Source of the DNA: JACJYC01 sp964558465
Lineage (GTDB): Bacteria > Bacteroidota > Bacteroidia > Chitinophagales > Saprospiraceae
Length of the DNA stretch: 23,174 bases
Reading direction: 5' to 3'
Assembly: GCA_964558465.1 (NCBI GenBank)
Contig: CAZLEF010000102.1
Location: 1-23,174, forward strand
This document shows positions 1 to 7,510 of this stretch, one piece after another; position 1 is the stretch's first letter; each line of letters begins with the position of its first letter. Both the position numbers and the translations under genes were made by a program. Below the pieces are notes generated by a model. The model was not told the origin of the DNA and did no database searches. It saw only the letters and a program-made list of their open reading frames with translations.

Positions 1-1
1 T

Positions 2-337
2 CCGGATATAAAAAACCAGCTACTGGAAATTAAAGTTCAAGATTCGCCGACAGTTGACTTAGGAAAATTTTCACCAGAAAAGGAAGAAATTATTATTGCT
101 AAAAAAAATATTACAACATTCGATGTCCGTTATTTAATAGCTCTTACCAACCCTAAAACGGAGATTATTGAAGGCATAATTTTGTCTCCTGGCGAAAAAT
201 TAGGTGAATTATTTTCATATGTAAGTGACCAAAGTTATAAATGTCAGCGATCAATACCAATGTCTTTTTTTGATCAATTTAATAGACAATCCGTTTTTAA
301 TCCTATTTATAAAAATCAGAAGAAATTGGGACATTGA
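2..337 (+). CDS. 3' fragment of an unrecognised gene, possibly the restriction partner of the adjacent methyltransferase
   Basis: An open frame enters from the left edge and runs 111 codons to TGA at 335-337; the start lies outside the window. The fragment begins PDIKNQLLEIKVQD and ends YKNQKKLGH. It is rich in Lys, Ile and Phe, has no membrane segment and shows no motif I recognise. Codon use is as AT-rich as the next gene. It converges on the adenine methyltransferase and the two coding regions overlap tail to tail over 303-337. Such tight convergence and shared composition suggest the pair moved together, so a restriction endonuclease or other defence partner is possible. That is inference from context only. 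That it is coding is supported by the long open frame and plausible residue composition. Confidence 0.6.
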   Translation, partial: PDIKNQLLEIKVQDSPTVDLGKFSPEKEEIIIAKKNITTFDVRYLIALTNPKTEIIEGIILSPGEKLGELFSYVSDQSYKCQRSIPMSFFDQFNRQSVFNPIYKNQKKLGH

Positions 338-2036
338 ATGACTGCGAAATTTTAATTTCTAGCTCTTTTTCAAGCTGATAAATAATATTTAAATCCGTTA
401 TTTTATTTAATTTTATAACGATATCAATAATTTCTTTAGCAATATTAGATTTAATATCTGGCAATGGATATCTTTCAACATATTGCGAAAAATATCTCCT
501 CCGCCCAGAATAAAGTTTATTATTAAAAACAAGATCATGGTACTGGGTCATTAATTTTGAATTAGCTACACCCTGTATTAACAATAACTTTTCAATATCA
601 GTTGGTTTTTCTGCCACTATCCAATAACAGTTTCCATTAACTACTCGCCCGCTTGAATCAAAACAAAATCTTGGATGTGAACTTATATCAGGAAATACAA
701 GTTTGGCTTTATCCCATAACACTGGATTTTGTGGGACCCATATTTCGAACCACTTTCTACCTGCATCTATTAAGTATTTTCTATTTTTTAATTTTTCTTC
801 ATGACTGTAAAGGTATTTTTTTGCCTTCGGGTATTTTTCGATATCTATTACTTGTTTTTTACCATTATTATCCATATGAGGGTATAAAACTCTTAATTTA
901 ATTTTGTCTAAAATCCCCCAAGGCACAATGTTTTCTTGAGACAATAAATCTCTTAACAGGGTCTCTTCGGGAATATCATCTCCAAGTTGATCCCATTTAT
1001 CGCTAATAAAAATACTATCTGCAGTTGTTTTTATTCCAACTCTGACTTTAAACAAATCGCCTACTCTACAAGCTGCGTTTTTATCAATCAGAGAAACCCA
1101 ATAGGATTCTTTCATCGATAATAATTCCCATGGCTTCCCAGAACCAGGATCATATTTCAGAAAGCCTTCAGTTTTTTGATATTTTTTTGTCCCAATTTTA
1201 AAATAACCAGGTCCATCTGTGTACAGTACTTCAAATATATTATTAACTTTTTTACTTTCTCCTTTATACCCATTAAGTTCTTCATAAATTTTAAGAAATT
1301 TAGTTTTTGATTCATGAATTTTTAACCTTTTTCGTTTTTTACCAATAAAGATTGCAGGCAAAACGGCTGCATCAAAAAGTTTTGTATCGCCTAAATCAAT
1401 AATTTCAATAATTTCATAATTATCACTTAAGAATTTCCTGATGCTTTCTCCACCCTTTGTAGATAGATAACGATTGGAAGTTATCACGCCAAGAATCCCT
1501 CCTTCTTTAAGGCTTTCTGTCATTGCCATTAAAAATGGATAATATAAATCAACCCTCCCCTTTAAATTAAATTTAGCGGCTAATTTTTGCGCCTGCATTG
1601 CCCCAAGGATCTGGGTTCGGACGTATGGGGGATTGGCAATGACAATATCAGCGGATTCATTAACAAAATCTAATATTTTATCCGCCTTAAAATCTAAAGA
1701 TAATTGAGGCTTTACAATAGTGACTGCCTCAAGGAAATCTCCAATAACAAAATTTGAATTATGGGGGTACGCTGACCAAAATCTTTTATGTGCTTTCACA
1801 ATGAATTCTTCGTTTAAATCATATCCAGTTATTGAAAATGAAAGATTTTGAGGTGACAACACATTCGCCATTGCCATCAACAATTCTCCGTCTCCACAAG
1901 CTGGATCAAGAACCTTTAAATTTTTTCCTGTTGGATTAATTAATCCATTGATCCTTTTAGCCAAGTACTCCGCAAGTTCTGGTGGAGTAAATGTAGCTCC
2001 AAATTGCTTAACGTTTTCATTAGAGTGCTTAATCAT
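303..2036 (-). CDS. N6-adenine DNA methyltransferase, gamma class (TaqI/Eco57I-like)
   Basis: Transfers a methyl group from S-adenosylmethionine to the N6 of adenine in a specific DNA site, usually protecting host DNA from a partner nuclease. The 577-residue protein shows the gamma-class order: motif X-like FGATFTPPELAEYLA (residues 12-26), SAM-binding motif I VLDPACGDGE (about 42-51), and catalytic motif IV NPPY at 135-138 followed by VRTQILGA. The second half, including KESYWVSLI and the WVPQNPVLWDKAKLVFPDI stretch, looks like a TaqI-type target recognition domain. Length is normal for a stand-alone type II enzyme. The start at 2036 has a perfect TATCTTTG box 17 bases upstream. The AT-rich composition differs from the genes after 2450, which suggests transfer. 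The target sequence cannot be read from the protein. A solitary or type IIG-like role is possible, although no nuclease domain is visible. Confidence 0.92.
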   Translation of the reverse strand: MIKHSNENVKQFGATFTPPELAEYLAKRINGLINPTGKNLKVLDPACGDGELLMAMANVLSPQNLSFSITGYDLNEEFIVKAHKRFWSAYPHNSNFVIGDFLEAVTIVKPQLSLDFKADKILDFVNESADIVIANPPYVRTQILGAMQAQKLAAKFNLKGRVDLYYPFLMAMTESLKEGGILGVITSNRYLSTKGGESIRKFLSDNYEIIEIIDLGDTKLFDAAVLPAIFIGKKRKRLKIHESKTKFLKIYEELNGYKGESKKVNNIFEVLYTDGPGYFKIGTKKYQKTEGFLKYDPGSGKPWELLSMKESYWVSLIDKNAACRVGDLFKVRVGIKTTADSIFISDKWDQLGDDIPEETLLRDLLSQENIVPWGILDKIKLRVLYPHMDNNGKKQVIDIEKYPKAKKYLYSHEEKLKNRKYLIDAGRKWFEIWVPQNPVLWDKAKLVFPDISSHPRFCFDSSGRVVNGNCYWIVAEKPTDIEKLLLIQGVANSKLMTQYHDLVFNNKLYSGRRRYFSQYVERYPLPDIKSNIAKEIIDIVIKLNKITDLNIIYQLEKELEIKISQSFNVPISSDFYK

Positions 2037-2052
2037 AACCCGAAACTTTCAC

Positions 2053-2085
2053 CAAAGATACTTAAAGTCATCAAATTTTAGTCAA
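2053..2085 (-). promoter_or_regulatory. Bacteroidota-type promoter for the methyltransferase
   Basis: Reading the minus strand, TTG (2085-2083) is followed after 22 bases by TATCTTTG (2060-2053), a full match to the Bacteroidota -7 consensus TAnnTTTG. The box ends 17 bases before the ATG, so the 5' leader would be very short. The same TTG-22-box spacing occurs ahead of the genes at 8799 and 19208. Transcription start has not been mapped; this is a motif call. Confidence 0.45.
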
Positions 2086-2406
2086 AATCGTTTCACCTTT
2101 TCAAAGGTTTCCATCAAGATTTCTCCTCGGTATATTGTTCAGTTCCATTTAACTTACCACTGCCAATGCAAATATAACTCATATTTTTCCTAGATTACAC
2201 TGATATTTTGTTATAGTGAACCTAACCAATCAATAAAGTGAATTAATAAATTTCGGAAGGAGCCGTCAAAAATCTCGAATAGATCGAATAGATCAATCGA
2301 ATGCATAATTTATTTTTTAAATTGCTTTCCCGAAAGTATTTCTTAATAAACTAAGAAGCTTTACGGGTTTTATACTTAATTCATTGATAAACAGAGTTTT
2401 ATTTAT
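2086..2406. other. AT-rich intergenic region between divergent genes
   Basis: About 320 bases without a supportable gene. It is AT-rich like the segment to its left. It contains two tandem copies of the 9-mer CGAATAGAT (2276-2293) followed by CAATCGAATGC, resembling the 9-mer repeats found in later gaps, and the imperfect palindrome at 2329-2367. I see no tRNA-like fold, CRISPR repeat or IS end in it. Both the methyltransferase and lacI promoters should lie in this gap. Confidence 0.6.
2329..2367. promoter_or_regulatory. Imperfect palindrome upstream of the LacI-family gene
   Basis: CCCG-AAAG-tat-TTCTTA (2329-2345) can pair with TAAGAA-g-CTTT-a-CGGG (2352-2367) across the 6-base loop ATAAAC, with small bulges. 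It lies about 40 bases before the ATG at 2407. It could be a leader hairpin or a site for autoregulation. The function is a guess; the symmetry is directly visible. Confidence 0.3.
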
Positions 2407-2452
2407 ATGAAAAAAGAATAGAGTTACCATATTTGACCTAGCTGAAGAATTG
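2407..2452 (+). other. Displaced 5' end of the LacI-family gene (one-base frameshift in an A run)
   Basis: The ATG at 2407 opens ATG-AAA-AAA-GAA-TAG and stops at once. The frame of the downstream LacI protein runs back through TTG at 2450 to a TGA at 2408-2410. Removing one A from the six at 2410-2415 joins the ATG to it and gives MKKNRVTIFDLAEELG, exactly the expected start of a LacI-type helix-turn-helix. Either the base count of the A run is a sequencing error, the gene is disrupted, or translation slips here. Confidence 0.75.
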
Positions 2453-3469
2453 GGTGTTTCCGGTTCAACAGTTTCAAGGGCGTTAAACGACCATTACAGC
2501 ATCGGCAAAAAAACCATCAAAGCCATTAAAAAACTGGCCAGCGAACGGGGTTACAGCATCAACAACATTGCCGCCAGCCTGCGAAAACAACAAACCAACA
2601 ACATTGGCGTACTCGTTCCGCGCATCAACCGGCCTTTTATTTCTTCATTGATCAGCGGCATGGAAGAAGCCGCCCAGGAAGCGGGTTACAATGTGCTGAT
2701 TTCTCAATCGCACGACAACAGCCAGCGCGAAATTGAAAATATCAACGCATTTTTCGATAGCCGGGTCTGCGGCCTGATTGTCTCCCTGGCCATGGAAACC
2801 AAACAATACGATCACTTCGAGCGGTTTCTGAAAAACAATACGCCGGTTGTTTTTGTAGACCGCATCCCCGGGGAGTTTGAAGGGTATAAAGTGGCCATCA
2901 ACAATTTTAATTCGGGTTTCAAAGCCACCAGGCACCTCATCGAACAGGGATGCAGGCGCATTGCGCTTTTTGGCGGGGCCCGGAACCAGACCATCTATGC
3001 AGAGCGAAAACGGGGGTATCTTGCGGCTTTGCAGGAAGCCGGTCTGCCTGTTGACGAATCCATCATCCTGGAAGGAAATATCCTCAGCGCCGATGAGGGC
3101 GCCAAATGGACGGCCTACCTGCTGGGGCTCCAAAACCCACCCGACGGTATTTTCTCCACCAATGATACCGCCGCCGTCAGCGCCATCCAATACGCCAAAT
3201 CCGTTGGGGTCAGGATACCCGACGAACTGGCTGTGATCGGGTTCAACAACGACCCGCTTTGCCTGATCGTCGATCCGCCCTTGTCCTCCGTCACCCATCC
3301 GGCCATGGATATGGGTAAACTGGCCGTGGAACAGATCATCAGGATCATGGAATCCGCGGAGCCCGTTCCGGTCCAGACCATCACCCTGGAAACAGAGGTC
3401 ATCGCGCGGGCATCTTCATTGAGGAACCGGCAGCGCACCGCCACTGGAACAACCCATGAATCCAGTTGA
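2450..3469 (+). CDS. LacI-family transcriptional regulator, N-terminus frameshifted
   Basis: A sugar-responsive DNA-binding regulator of the LacI/GalR family. The open frame gives 339 residues from a TTG; restoring one base near 2410 would give 353, the family's usual size. The helix-turn-helix reads STVSRALNDHYSIGKKTIKAI, followed by the hinge NNIAASLRKQQ and then a type-1 periplasmic-binding-protein fold starting NNIGVLVPRINRPFISSLI. Typical core motifs are FVDRIPGEFEGYKVAINN, GYLAALQEAG, DGIFSTNDTAAVSAI and ELAVIGFNNDPL. Without the shifted first 14 residues, helix 1 would be missing and binding probably impaired. The gene stands before a cluster of sugar-modifying enzymes, its likely targets. 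A 14-bp CG-centred palindrome lies 12 bases past its stop. The effector is unknown. Confidence 0.9.
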   Translation: MGVSGSTVSRALNDHYSIGKKTIKAIKKLASERGYSINNIAASLRKQQTNNIGVLVPRINRPFISSLISGMEEAAQEAGYNVLISQSHDNSQREIENINAFFDSRVCGLIVSLAMETKQYDHFERFLKNNTPVVFVDRIPGEFEGYKVAINNFNSGFKATRHLIEQGCRRIALFGGARNQTIYAERKRGYLAALQEAGLPVDESIILEGNILSADEGAKWTAYLLGLQNPPDGIFSTNDTAAVSAIQYAKSVGVRIPDELAVIGFNNDPLCLIVDPPLSSVTHPAMDMGKLAVEQIIRIMESAEPVPVQTITLETEVIARASSLRNRQRTATGTTHESS

Positions 3470-3481
3470 TCCAACAAGTTT

Positions 3482-3495
3482 CGCAATCGATTGCG
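3482..3495. promoter_or_regulatory. Perfect CG-centred palindrome CGCAATCGATTGCG, LacI-operator-like
   Basis: The 14 bases are a perfect palindrome with CG at the centre, the architecture of LacI/GalR-family operators. It lies between the convergent lacI and acyl-CoA synthetase genes, so no start site is adjacent. There is no T tract, so an intrinsic terminator is less likely. It could be an auxiliary or looping operator, or chance. Confidence 0.35.
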
Positions 3496-3550
3496 GGACC
3501 AGAAAATATTTGAACATCCTGGCGGTATCCGGCCACCGGGCTCCGCAAAA

Positions 3551-5095
3551 CTAACCCCGCAATTCTTTTTTCAGGATTTTTCCGGTTGCAGTCATCGGCA
3601 GGGCGGCCATAAATTCGACAACCCTCGGGTATTTGTACGCGGCAATATGTTCCTTGGTCCAGGCGATCAAATCCGCTGCCGTAAGGTTATATCCCGGTTT
3701 CAGCACCACACAAGCCTTGATCTCCTCCCCCATTTCCTCGTCGGGTATGCCGATGACCGCCACCAGCGAAACCGCCTCGTGTTTGATGATCACTTCCTCC
3801 ACTTCCCTCGGGTAGACGTTGAGCCCGCCCCGGATGATCATGTCTTTGGTCCGGTCGACAATAAAATAAAAACCTTCTTCGTCTTTGACCGCGACGTCGC
3901 CGGAATGCAACCAACCGTCGACGATGGTTGTTTCATTGGCTTCCGGCTTGTTAAAATAGCCTTTCATCACATTGTGCCCCCGGTAAAGCAATTCCCCTTT
4001 TTCACCGACGGGTACCTCCTTGCCGTTTTCATCCACCAACTTCACTTCCACACCCCAGACAGGTTTACCGATGGACCCGGGTTTGCGGCCGAGTTCAAGG
4101 TCGTTGAAAGTGACGACCGGCGAGCCTTCCGACATGCCGTATCCTTCCAGGATCTGCACGTCAAACCGCTTTTCAAAATCCTCGAGCACTTTTACCGGCA
4201 GGGAAGCGCCCCCGGATACAGCGACCCTGAGGTGAGCGGCAATGGCAGCATAGTCAAATTTCTCCTCCTTGTAATTCAGCAACCCCCAATACATCGTGGG
4301 CACGCCCGCAAAAATGGTGATTTTGTGTTTTTGCAGGAGTCCGAATACCGCTTCGGCCTCAAATCTGGGCAGGAGGATGCTTTTCACACCCCTGTAAAGT
4401 CCTGCGTTCATCAGGGTGGTCATGGCAAAAATATGGAACAAAGGCAGTACGATCAATTGGGTATCCGTATGGGTTGTTTTGAACAGATCGGCGGAAAGGA
4501 TGGCGTTCAGCATCAGGTTGGAATGTGTCAATTCGGCGCCTTTCGGGTGTCCTGTCGTTCCGGATGTATAAATGACCACCGCCGTATCTTCGGCGCCGGT
4601 CCGGACCGTTTCAAAAACAGGCGATTGTCCTGCCATCAGGCCGGCCAGGGTGGGCGCACCTTCGATGGCCGGCGGCATCTCCGGTTTGGGCATGATCATA
4701 AAAAAATGTTCGCAACCGGCCGCTTCCTGGAAACCGGCGTACCCCATTTCGCCCATCGGCAACTCGGGGGCGCCCGCAAAACAAAAATAGGCCCTCGCTT
4801 CGCTATCCTTCAAATGGTAGGCGATCTCGTCTTTTTTCAGCAACACGCTCAGCGGCACCACCACGGCGCCGGCCTTCAGGATGCCGAAATAAATGATAGG
4901 GAAGTAGGGCAGGTTCAGGCAGCTCAGGGCCACCTTGTCGCCGGGCCGGATGCCTTTTGCCTGAAGTCCGTTGGCGACCATATTGGCCGCCGCGTTGACC
5001 TGGCTGAAGGTCAGGGTGGTGTCCATGAAGGTGTAGGCATCACGGTCGGGGTAACGTCTTGCGCTGTTTTCCAGGACGACGGAGAGGTTCAACAT
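3551..5095 (-). CDS. Long-chain acyl-CoA synthetase (AMP-forming, FadD-like)
   Basis: Activates a fatty or other carboxylic acid with ATP and CoA through an acyl-adenylate. The 514 residues carry all core motifs of the adenylate-forming superfamily: P-loop YTSGTTGHPKG (176-186), GYGMSE (318-323), GWLHSGD with Asp400, the hinge DRTKDMIIRGG (414-424), and the catalytic lysine Lys506 in TATGKILKK near the C-terminus. Length is that of a stand-alone enzyme with both N-terminal and mobile C-terminal domains; no membrane segment is visible. It is convergent with lacI and monocistronic as far as the window shows. Substrate chain length cannot be told; medium-chain or aryl acids are also possible. 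A TATCTTTA box (5140-5133, minus strand) lies 37 bases upstream, without a good -33 partner. Confidence 0.93.
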   Translation of the reverse strand: MLNLSVVLENSARRYPDRDAYTFMDTTLTFSQVNAAANMVANGLQAKGIRPGDKVALSCLNLPYFPIIYFGILKAGAVVVPLSVLLKKDEIAYHLKDSEARAYFCFAGAPELPMGEMGYAGFQEAAGCEHFFMIMPKPEMPPAIEGAPTLAGLMAGQSPVFETVRTGAEDTAVVIYTSGTTGHPKGAELTHSNLMLNAILSADLFKTTHTDTQLIVLPLFHIFAMTTLMNAGLYRGVKSILLPRFEAEAVFGLLQKHKITIFAGVPTMYWGLLNYKEEKFDYAAIAAHLRVAVSGGASLPVKVLEDFEKRFDVQILEGYGMSEGSPVVTFNDLELGRKPGSIGKPVWGVEVKLVDENGKEVPVGEKGELLYRGHNVMKGYFNKPEANETTIVDGWLHSGDVAVKDEEGFYFIVDRTKDMIIRGGLNVYPREVEEVIIKHEAVSLVAVIGIPDEEMGEEIKACVVLKPGYNLTAADLIAWTKEHIAAYKYPRVVEFMAALPMTATGKILKKELRG

Positions 5096-5176
5096 GGGTC
5101 AGGGTATTTTTGGTGAACGGATAATTTGGGTGTAAAGATAGGAATTTTGGCCTACGGTGGACGGTAGACGGTTAGG

Positions 5177-5200
5177 TTCCTGAGCGAAGTCGAAGGAGAG
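5177..5200. repeat. REP-like extragenic repeat around TGAGCGAAGTCGAAGG
   Basis: A TTCCTGAGCGAAGTCGAAGG word in the 264-base gap between divergent genes. From memory it matches a GC-rich extragenic word (CCTTCGACTTCGCTCAGG in the other orientation) that recurs between genes of many Bacteroidota; it appears once here. The rest of this gap (5096-5359) holds a short GGTGGACGGTAGACGG near-repeat and no gene. Confidence 0.35.
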
Positions 5201-5359
5201 GGTGGAATTTGCATAGCTGGATTGTTTTTAATACATATACGGCATTTTATTGTACCTTGGTTTTTCCTAAATCCAGACCTGAGCACATGAATTTCTAAAA
5301 CCTACCTTGTGGAAACAAAACTTCACTCCCGGCGCCACCCTTTTAAAATCAAATCCTGA

Positions 5360-6391
5360 ATGAATTCCAATACCTTCAACAACGGCGTTCACTGGGGCAT
5401 TATCGGCGCCGGCGACGTATGCGAAGTAAAAAGCGGTCCGGCATTCAACCGGATCGAAGGCTCCCGACTTGTGGCGGTGATGCGCCGGAACGGGGTTAAG
5501 GCTGAAGATTTTGCCCGCCGCCATAACGTACCCAAGTGGTACGACGATGCCGACCAACTCATCCACGACCCGGAGGTCAACGCCGTTTACATTGCCACTC
5601 CGCCAGACTCGCACGAATGGTACACCCTGAAAGCTGCAGCGGCAGGAAAACCGGTTTATGTGGAAAAACCGATGGCCCGCAGCCACCAGGAATGCCTCAA
5701 TATGGTGTCGGCCTGCGAGAAGGCGGGCGTACCGTTGTTTGTGGCTTATTACCGCCGTTCGCTGCCGTATTTTCTGAAGATCCGGTCCTTGATCGAAGAG
5801 GGCGCTATCGGGGATGTCCGTTTTGTGGACATCCGGGTGCACAAACCCCTGCAACCCGATATCGTCGGCGCCAGCAGACAGGCCGACAACTGGCGGGTTT
5901 TCCCGGAAGTGGCAGGCGGAGGGTATTTTTACGATCTGGGGTCGCACCAACTCGACCTCATGGATTTCTATTTCGGCCCCATCGCCGAGGTCCGCGGACT
6001 GGCAGCCAACCAGGCCGGGGCTTATCCCGCAGAGGATATCGTTCTGAGCGCATTCAGGTTTGAGAACGGCATACTCGGCCAGGGAAGCTGGTGTTTTTCC
6101 ACTTCGGCAAGTTCCGACCTGGAATTGACCACGATCTGCGGCAGCAAAGGGCAGTTGTCCTTTTCTTTTTTCAACAATTACCGGATCACCCTGAAACAGG
6201 ACGGCCGGGAACCGGAAATTTTCACTATGGAAATGCCCAAACATATACAGCAACCCCATATCCAGTCGATTGTCGATGAATTGACCGGTAAAGGAACCTG
6301 CCCGGGTACCGGCGTTTCGGGGGCGCGGACGAACTGGGTGATGGGGGAGGTTTTGAAGGTTTATCCGCCTGAAGGGCGGATTAAAGGTTAA
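5360..6391 (+). CDS. Gfo/Idh/MocA-family NAD(P)-dependent oxidoreductase, cytoplasmic
   Basis: Oxidises or reduces a sugar, inositol or glycoside with NAD(P). The 343-residue protein begins with a Rossmann fold: GIIGAGDV (13-20), the strand YIATPPDSH (78-85) and the family signature VEKPMA (101-106) with the catalytic-region Lys103. The C-terminal alpha/beta domain includes VAYYRRSLPYF, DNWRVFPEVAGGGYFYDLGSHQLDL and GSWCFSTSASSD. There is no signal peptide, unlike the related gene ending at 7511. It is divergent from the acyl-CoA synthetase and convergent with the ThuA gene. Its stop codon falls inside a copy of the AGGTTAA 7-mer that is tandemly repeated at 7447-7502. The substrate is not inferable; the neighbours suggest a glycoside or its 3-keto derivative. 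Confidence 0.9.
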   Translation: MNSNTFNNGVHWGIIGAGDVCEVKSGPAFNRIEGSRLVAVMRRNGVKAEDFARRHNVPKWYDDADQLIHDPEVNAVYIATPPDSHEWYTLKAAAAGKPVYVEKPMARSHQECLNMVSACEKAGVPLFVAYYRRSLPYFLKIRSLIEEGAIGDVRFVDIRVHKPLQPDIVGASRQADNWRVFPEVAGGGYFYDLGSHQLDLMDFYFGPIAEVRGLAANQAGAYPAEDIVLSAFRFENGILGQGSWCFSTSASSDLELTTICGSKGQLSFSFFNNYRITLKQDGREPEIFTMEMPKHIQQPHIQSIVDELTGKGTCPGTGVSGARTNWVMGEVLKVYPPEGRIKG

Positions 6392-6472
6392 AGGATAGCT
6401 TTTAAAATCATGGATAATTTTGCCAAACTTCCCGTAAGTTATTGATAACAAATTAAATATGAAACATTTTTT

Positions 6473-6586
6473 TATTTTCACCACATAAGATACATAGAAA
6501 ACATAAGTCATAATTGATCAATGCCAATGGCATTGATCAATTATGACGCTTCTATTGTGATCTATGTATCTTATGTGGTGAAAATA
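6473..6586. repeat. Nested double palindrome between convergent genes
   Basis: Outer arms 6473-6498 and 6561-6586 are perfect 26-bp inverted repeats. Within them, 6507-6526 and 6528-6547 are perfect 20-bp inverted repeats separated by the single base 6527. The only unpaired stretches are the short spacers 6499-6506 and 6548-6560. As RNA it would fold from either strand into a long two-part hairpin, so it may act as a bidirectional terminator for the convergent genes. A MITE-like origin is possible; I see no target-site duplication. Confidence 0.85.
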
Positions 6587-6636
6587 TACCAATCGCGACA
6601 GGATGCGAAGCCATCCTGTTTACAATGTCAAACTAT

Positions 6637-7404
6637 TTACATTCCCTTGCCCGTAGCCGCCCAATAAATGCCGCCGTACAGGTGTTCGAGAAATCCTTTG
6701 TCGCTGAATTTGGCGGGCAGGTGGCCCAATGCGGTGTAAAATGAGCGGCCGCCGTCGTAATTATGGTACCAGGCGATGGGGTGCAGGGCGCCCATGCCGT
6801 TGCCGATTTTTTGCCCCCATTGCACTTTGGCGTTGTAGGTAGATTCGTCGACCGAGATAATATAATTCAGGCCGGAGGTTTTTTCTGCGCCGAACTCGTA
6901 CCATTCGTCCGTCCAGAGCTGGGAATCCGGCATAAATTCCAGGCCGGGAAACTTGCGGTCGAGCACTTTGAGCCGGGCCGTCTGGATGACCGGGTGGATA
7001 TGGAACATCCGGCCCACCAGTTTGGTATACCATTCCCAGTCGTATTCCGTATCGGAAGCGCTGTGGATACCGACAAACCCCTTGCCCGCGCGGATGAATT
7101 TTTCGAACGCCGCCTGTTGCTCGTCATTCAGGATATCGCCCGTGGTATTGAGGAAGATAACGACCTGATATTGCTCCAGGTTCCGGTCGTTGAACCGTGC
7201 GGGGTCCTCGTGCCAATCTACGTCGAAGAAATGCCGGTCGGCCATGGCGCGGATGGCGTCCACCCCTTCGTTAATGGATTCGTGATGGAACCCGTTGGTT
7301 TTGGTAAACAACAGGGCTTTGAACTGTTTGTTCTGAGAAAAACCCGTCAAAGCCATGAATAAACCTGCCATCAGCAGGGCGTTTTTCAAGATCTTGCAAT
7401 TCAT
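6637..7404 (-). CDS. Exported ThuA-like protein
   Basis: ThuA-family proteins have a class-I glutamine-amidotransferase-like fold and take part in trehalose and glycoside use beside Gfo/Idh/MocA dehydrogenases. The 255 residues start with a signal peptide (KNALLMAGLFMALTGFSQ, cleaved near residue 24), so the product is likely periplasmic. Family features are KALLFTKTNGFHHESINEG, VVIFLNTTGDILND, KGFVGIHSASDTEYDW, TDEWYEF and the C-terminal GRSFYTALGH. It is followed on the same strand by nothing close, and preceded by the Tat-exported oxidoreductase gene 106 bases upstream with a 7-mer repeat between them. The exact reaction is unproven; hydrolysis or isomerisation of keto-glycosides fits the context. 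Confidence 0.88.
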   Translation of the reverse strand: MNCKILKNALLMAGLFMALTGFSQNKQFKALLFTKTNGFHHESINEGVDAIRAMADRHFFDVDWHEDPARFNDRNLEQYQVVIFLNTTGDILNDEQQAAFEKFIRAGKGFVGIHSASDTEYDWEWYTKLVGRMFHIHPVIQTARLKVLDRKFPGLEFMPDSQLWTDEWYEFGAEKTSGLNYIISVDESTYNAKVQWGQKIGNGMGALHPIAWYHNYDGGRSFYTALGHLPAKFSDKGFLEHLYGGIYWAATGKGM

Positions 7405-7446
7405 GATTGATTTTCGTTTTGAAACCGTGAAAATAAGGGAATTTTA

Positions 7447-7502
7447 AGGTTAAAGGTTAAAGGTTAAAGGATGAAGGTTAAAGGGTGAAGGTTTAAGGGT
7501 GG
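7447..7502. repeat. Tandem 7-mer repeat AGGTTAA, eight units
   Basis: Eight consecutive 7-base units: AGGTTAA three times, AGGATGA, AGGTTAA, AGGGTGA, AGGTTTA, AGGGTGG. They fill the gap between the oxidoreductase stop and the ThuA start. The same AGGTTAA unit appears once at 6385-6391, containing the stop codon of the gene at 5360. Confidence 0.9.
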
Positions 7503-7510
7503 GCTCCGTT

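Noticed and set aside
3491..5116. 541-codon plus-strand open frame
   Set aside because: It is the antisense of the acyl-CoA synthetase, whose motifs are complete on the other strand; its composition (His, Phe and Gly rich, no motif) is that of a shadow frame.
5267..6511. 414-codon minus-strand open frame
   Set aside because: Antisense of the Gfo/Idh/MocA gene at 5360-6391; it shows no protein motif and runs into the palindromic repeat.
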